This document shows, in pieces, positions 13,407 to 16,371 of a DNA stretch of 16,371 nt (its first letter is position 1; every line of letters starts with the position of its first letter). The stretch is from J038 sp034437535. Its GTDB lineage: Bacteria > Chloroflexota > Anaerolineae > Aggregatilineales > Phototrophicaceae. The notes below the pieces were generated by a model. That model was given only the letters and a program-made list of their open reading frames with translations, made no database searches and was not told the origin of the DNA. A program made the translations under genes and the position numbers. Location: positions 1 to 16,371 of the forward strand of contig DAOTTZ010000043.1 in NCBI GenBank assembly GCA_034437535.1, given 5' to 3'.

Positions 13407-14738
13407 ATGGCGATTGTGCGACATCTGGATAAGTGGATTGAACAGATACCCATTCTACGCAACAACAAACGCTTACTGACTGGCGCGGCAGTCGTCTATG
13501 TCCTGCAAATCATGGGGGTGGGGACCGCCTATATCGCGCAGGTGTTTCTGGCACGCTGGATGGGTGTGCAGGACTTTGGTGATTACAGCCTCGCTTATAA
13601 CTGGGCGCGGCTGCTGGCCCTTTTCGGTGGCCTCGGTCTCACACTCAGCGCATTGAAGTTTGTGCCAGATTATCTTGAAAGCCAGGATTGGGCCAGACTG
13701 CGCGGCGTGATCTATGCCTTTTCCGCGCTGACCCTGCTCGGCGGTAGTGTACTGGCAATCGGGGCCGTCATCATCTTCACGGCGTTTCCCCTGAACGATG
13801 TCCATATGCCCACACTGATTGCCGGTTTGCTGATGACGCCCGTGATGGCCGTGACCTTTCTCTATGTCGAAATTCTGCGCGGCATGGGCAAAATCGCCAT
13901 CGCTTACGGACCGCTGAACGTCGGCCAGAATGTGCTGCTGTTCGTCATCGGTGGTGGGGTGTTTTTGCTGGCCGGTGATCTGGTCAACATTGAGGCCATC
14001 ACCATCCTGGGGGTCAGTCTGCTGGTGATTGCTATTTACCAGTTCATCGCGATCATACGAGCCTTGCCGGTTGCCGCCAGAGGGATCAAAGCGTCTTACG
14101 ATCTGCTCTACTGGATGCGGGTGTCGCTGCCGATGTTGTTCATTCGTGGCTTCCTCATCATCAACCAGCGTTTGGACATTCTGATGATCGGTTTCTTGCT
14201 CGGATCGATACCGACAGGTATTTATGCAGTGGCGTCGCGCACGGCCAACCTGCTCAGCTTTGCCCTGTCCTCGGTCAGTGCCATTACCGCGCCGCGTATC
14301 TCCCCTTTGTATAACCAGGGTAAACTGGATGAGCTGGAAAAGCTGCTCAAACGCTCGACCATGATTGCTATAGTTGTATCGACGCTGGTCTTCATCGTGA
14401 TGGTGCTGTTTTCCTACTGGCTTTTGTGGGTCTTCGGCGAGGAGTTCGTCGTCGGGCAGACCACGTTGATTATCCTCGCCTTTGGTCAGTTGGTGAACGC
14501 GGTTTTCGGCCAGTGTGGTTATGTGATGCACCTCACCGGAAACCAGATGGTGAGTACAGTTGTTTTTGGTGTGTCGGCCTTCCTCAATATCGCCCTGAAC
14601 CTGTTTTTTATTCAGACACTCGACATGGGTCTTGAAGGGGTCGCCTACGCCACCGCGATCACGATGGTCGTCCAGAACCTGTGGATGTACATCGCCGTCC
14701 GCCGCTATGTCGGTATTAACCCGCTGCCGATTGGGTGA
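13407..14738 (+). CDS. Polysaccharide flippase (Wzx/MVF-MATE-type exporter), copy 2
   Basis: A 443-residue membrane protein with about 12-14 hydrophobic segments and the same landmarks as flippase 1: VVYVLQIMGVGTAYIAQVF, the YNWARLLALFGG segment, LRGMGKIAIAYGPLNVGQNV, GFLLGSIPTGIYAVASRTANL, APRISPLYNQGKLDEL. By eye, the middle block is well over half identical to copy 1. It should flip lipid-linked glycan units, perhaps a different unit or an unsulfated version. The ATG at 13407 has GGAG 5 nt upstream; the longer ORF from 13341 lacks such a site and runs through AT-rich upstream DNA. Transcribed away from sat-cysC. Its last 23 bp overlap the convergent GH13 gene. No sulfotransferase or glycosyltransferase follows it on the same strand. 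Confidence 0.83.
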   Translation: MAIVRHLDKWIEQIPILRNNKRLLTGAAVVYVLQIMGVGTAYIAQVFLARWMGVQDFGDYSLAYNWARLLALFGGLGLTLSALKFVPDYLESQDWARLRGVIYAFSALTLLGGSVLAIGAVIIFTAFPLNDVHMPTLIAGLLMTPVMAVTFLYVEILRGMGKIAIAYGPLNVGQNVLLFVIGGGVFLLAGDLVNIEAITILGVSLLVIAIYQFIAIIRALPVAARGIKASYDLLYWMRVSLPMLFIRGFLIINQRLDILMIGFLLGSIPTGIYAVASRTANLLSFALSSVSAITAPRISPLYNQGKLDELEKLLKRSTMIAIVVSTLVFIVMVLFSYWLLWVFGEEFVVGQTTLIILAFGQLVNAVFGQCGYVMHLTGNQMVSTVVFGVSAFLNIALNLFFIQTLDMGLEGVAYATAITMVVQNLWMYIAVRRYVGINPLPIG

Positions 14739-16371
14739 TGAGCCACATCACCTGATACGGCTTCATGCTGATCGTCCTGCCGTAAAACGCGCCTGAAATC
14801 AAATCCAGGCGCGTTTCGACGGTCGTTTCCACCGTCTGTTCGCTGCCACTGACGTTGAACAGGCACAGCAGATCGTCGCCGCGCCGCAGTCCGAATATCT
14901 GATTGTTGCCCATATCCACCGCTGCCTGGGCCGCATTCGGATGAAAAGCCGCTTGCGCCACCCGCTTCTTGAGCAGCGCGGTGTAACCATCGAAGATTTT
15001 CGCCCGGAAGCTGTTGGCGTTGCCCAGGGCTTTTTCAACGCTGTCTGCATCCAGCTTCTCGCGGTTGATGGTCCGGTTGTGGCCGCTGCGTTCCACGCCT
15101 TCGCCATAGTTGCGCGATCCCAGCAGGCTGTGGATATACACTGCCGGCACACCCGCCAGCGACATCGCCAGCGCCTGCGACATCAAAAACCGTTTGACCT
15201 GCATATCCTCCGGCTCCGACGGATCGGTCAGGGCGTCGATATACGTCACGTTGAGTTCGTAGGGGCTGCGGCTGCCGTCGCTGTTGGTCTTATACGACAC
15301 CCGCCCGCCGCTTGCTTCCACATGATCGATCATCGTCTGGAGTTCAGCCGCCGTCAGAATCCCCTCCACTGGACGCACCCCGATGCCGTCATGCGACGCC
15401 GTGAAGTTGAAAAAGGTTGTCTGCTCCGACGGTGTAGTCAGTGTGTTCACCCAGTCCCGCAGCTTGCTCACATCGCCCGATAGCACCGTGTAGAACAGCA
15501 GCGGCGGCAGCGTGAAATTGTAGACCATCTGCGCTTCGTCGATCCCATCGCCAAAATACGAGATGTTCTCGGCGTGCGGGACATTGGTCTCGGTGATGAT
15601 GACCATATGCGGGGCCAAAATATCGAACACCGCCCGCATCAACTGCACCACCGCGTGCGTTTCCGGCAGATGGATGCTGGACGTGCCGACTTTCTTCCAT
15701 AAATAAGCGATGGCATCCAGCCGGATCACGGTTGCGCCCTGCTGCGCGTAGAACAACATCACTTCCATCACCCGCAGGAGCGTGTCCGGGTCGGCGTAAT
15801 TCAAATCCACCTGATCCGCGCTGAACGTCGTCCACACATGGGCGGTCTCGCCGTTGGCCTTCTCGAACGGCGTCAGCAGCGGCGAGGTGCGCGGACGGGT
15901 AATCGACGACAAATCGGTCTCCGGCGCTTCGGTGATGAAGGCGTTCTCGAATTCGGGGTTGCCCGCCAGGAACTGCCGGAACCAGTCACTCTGCGCCGAC
16001 ATATGGTTGATGACCGCATCGAACATCAAGGCGAAATCGTCACCGAGCGCGTTGACATCCGCCCATGTCCCCAGCGCCGGATCGACCGCGAAATAATCGA
16101 TGACTGAAAACCCGTCGTCCGACGAATACGGGAAGAACGGCAGAATATGGATGGTGGAGACCACCCCCTTCAGCCGTGTCTCGGCAAAACCGTGCAGCGA
16201 TTTCAGCGGTGCCTCGCCCTCACGCCGCAGCGTATTACCGTAGGTAATCAGCGTGACATCGCGCTCAGAGAACAGGCTGTCGCGCTGTCTGGGTGGGATG
16301 TGCGTCCGGTTGATGAGCGCCACCAGCTTTTCATAGGCCGGCCCGACGGGATAAATCTGCTGCAAATAATG
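14716..16371 (-). CDS. GH13 subfamily 18-like sugar phosphorylase (sucrose/glucosylglycerate phosphorylase type), 5' end outside window
   Basis: About 551 residues are visible and the frame stays open to the right edge; the TTG at 16365 is probably an internal leucine, so the N-terminus is missing a little. The alpha-amylase-type barrel includes HILPFFPYSSDDGFSVIDY, the nucleophile region VIRLDAIAYLW (D codon 15715-15717), the acid/base region IITETNVPHAEN (E codon 15589-15591) and NFTASHDGIG (D codon 15388-15390). YSSDDGFSVIDY fits the sucrose phosphorylase-related subfamily, which includes glucosylglycerate, glucosylglycerol and sucrose-6-phosphate phosphorylases, better than hydrolases. 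It would reversibly split an alpha-glucoside with phosphate to give alpha-glucose 1-phosphate in the cytoplasm. The acceptor cannot be read; a glycosyl-hydrolysing member is possible. Overlaps the flippase 2 gene end by 23 bp. Confidence 0.8.
   Translation of the reverse strand, partial: HYLQQIYPVGPAYEKLVALINRTHIPPRQRDSLFSERDVTLITYGNTLRREGEAPLKSLHGFAETRLKGVVSTIHILPFFPYSSDDGFSVIDYFAVDPALGTWADVNALGDDFALMFDAVINHMSAQSDWFRQFLAGNPEFENAFITEAPETDLSSITRPRTSPLLTPFEKANGETAHVWTTFSADQVDLNYADPDTLLRVMEVMLFYAQQGATVIRLDAIAYLWKKVGTSSIHLPETHAVVQLMRAVFDILAPHMVIITETNVPHAENISYFGDGIDEAQMVYNFTLPPLLFYTVLSGDVSKLRDWVNTLTTPSEQTTFFNFTASHDGIGVRPVEGILTAAELQTMIDHVEASGGRVSYKTNSDGSRSPYELNVTYIDALTDPSEPEDMQVKRFLMSQALAMSLAGVPAVYIHSLLGSRNYGEGVERSGHNRTINREKLDADSVEKALGNANSFRAKIFDGYTALLKKRVAQAAFHPNAAQAAVDMGNNQIFGLRRGDDLLCLFNVSGSEQTVETTVETRLDLISGAFYGRTISMKPYQVMWLITQSAAG

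Noticed and set aside
13473..14531. A 352-codon open frame on the minus strand opposite flippase 2
   Set aside because: Extremely polar, H/Q/D-rich translation that mirrors the hydrophobic codons of the flippase; no family resemblance.
1..16371. Mobile element, CRISPR array, tRNA, rRNA or novel defence system
   Set aside because: I saw no transposase or integrase, no evenly spaced repeats, no cloverleaf or rRNA motifs, and every long gene fits a metabolic or glycan-assembly role.

Overview
This 16.4 kb bacterial window is densely coded and moderately GC-rich. It holds 12 protein genes and no sign of rRNA, tRNA, insertion sequences, phage genes or CRISPR. A bacterial lifestyle of plant-polysaccharide use plus cell-surface polysaccharide building is clear from the gene content. 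The style of the proteins reminds me of environmental Chloroflexota (Anaerolineae-like), but nothing here proves the phylum, so treat that as a low-confidence guess.

Region A (1-5420, all on the minus strand, read from 5324 down to 1) is a carbohydrate-use block. It starts with a secreted GH10 endo-xylanase-like enzyme and a secreted DUF5060 glycosidase-like protein that looks C-terminally truncated. Three cytoplasmic enzymes follow that I recognise as a D-apiose/D-apionate branch: a sugar-isomerase-like TIM barrel (candidate 3-oxo-isoapionate decarboxylase, OiaC), a D-apionolactonase (ApnL) and the N-terminal part of a D-apionate oxidoisomerase (ApnO) cut by the window edge. ApnL would open D-apionolactone to D-apionate, ApnO would convert that to 3-oxo-isoapionate, and the TIM barrel would decarboxylate it to L-erythrulose. 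The three catabolic genes appear to have their own promoter (3262-3291), whose start site lies in a perfect 11-bp inverted repeat (3233-3263). The xylanase gene has a separate control region with a G/C-rich dyad, a TATAAT box, and a hairpin with a T-tract just before the ribosome binding site.

Region B (5421-14738) is a surface or exopolysaccharide assembly cluster. It encodes a GT2 and a GT4 glycosyltransferase (minus), an O-antigen ligase/polymerase-like membrane protein (plus), a PAPS-dependent-type sulfotransferase, a polysaccharide flippase and a fused ATP sulfurylase-APS kinase (minus, one apparent operon 13128 to 9018), and a second flippase paralogous to the first (plus). The fused enzyme makes PAPS, the sulfotransferase uses it, and flippase and polymerase handle lipid-linked sugar units. 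Together they predict a sulfated exopolysaccharide. The 278-bp divergent gap 13129-13406 contains a long nested dyad.

Region C (14716-16371, minus) is a GH13 subfamily 18-like sugar phosphorylase, open at the right edge of the window and overlapping the end of the second flippase gene tail to tail.

Several start codons were moved downstream of the longest possible ORF, on the basis of Shine-Dalgarno spacing, signal peptides and promoter positions.
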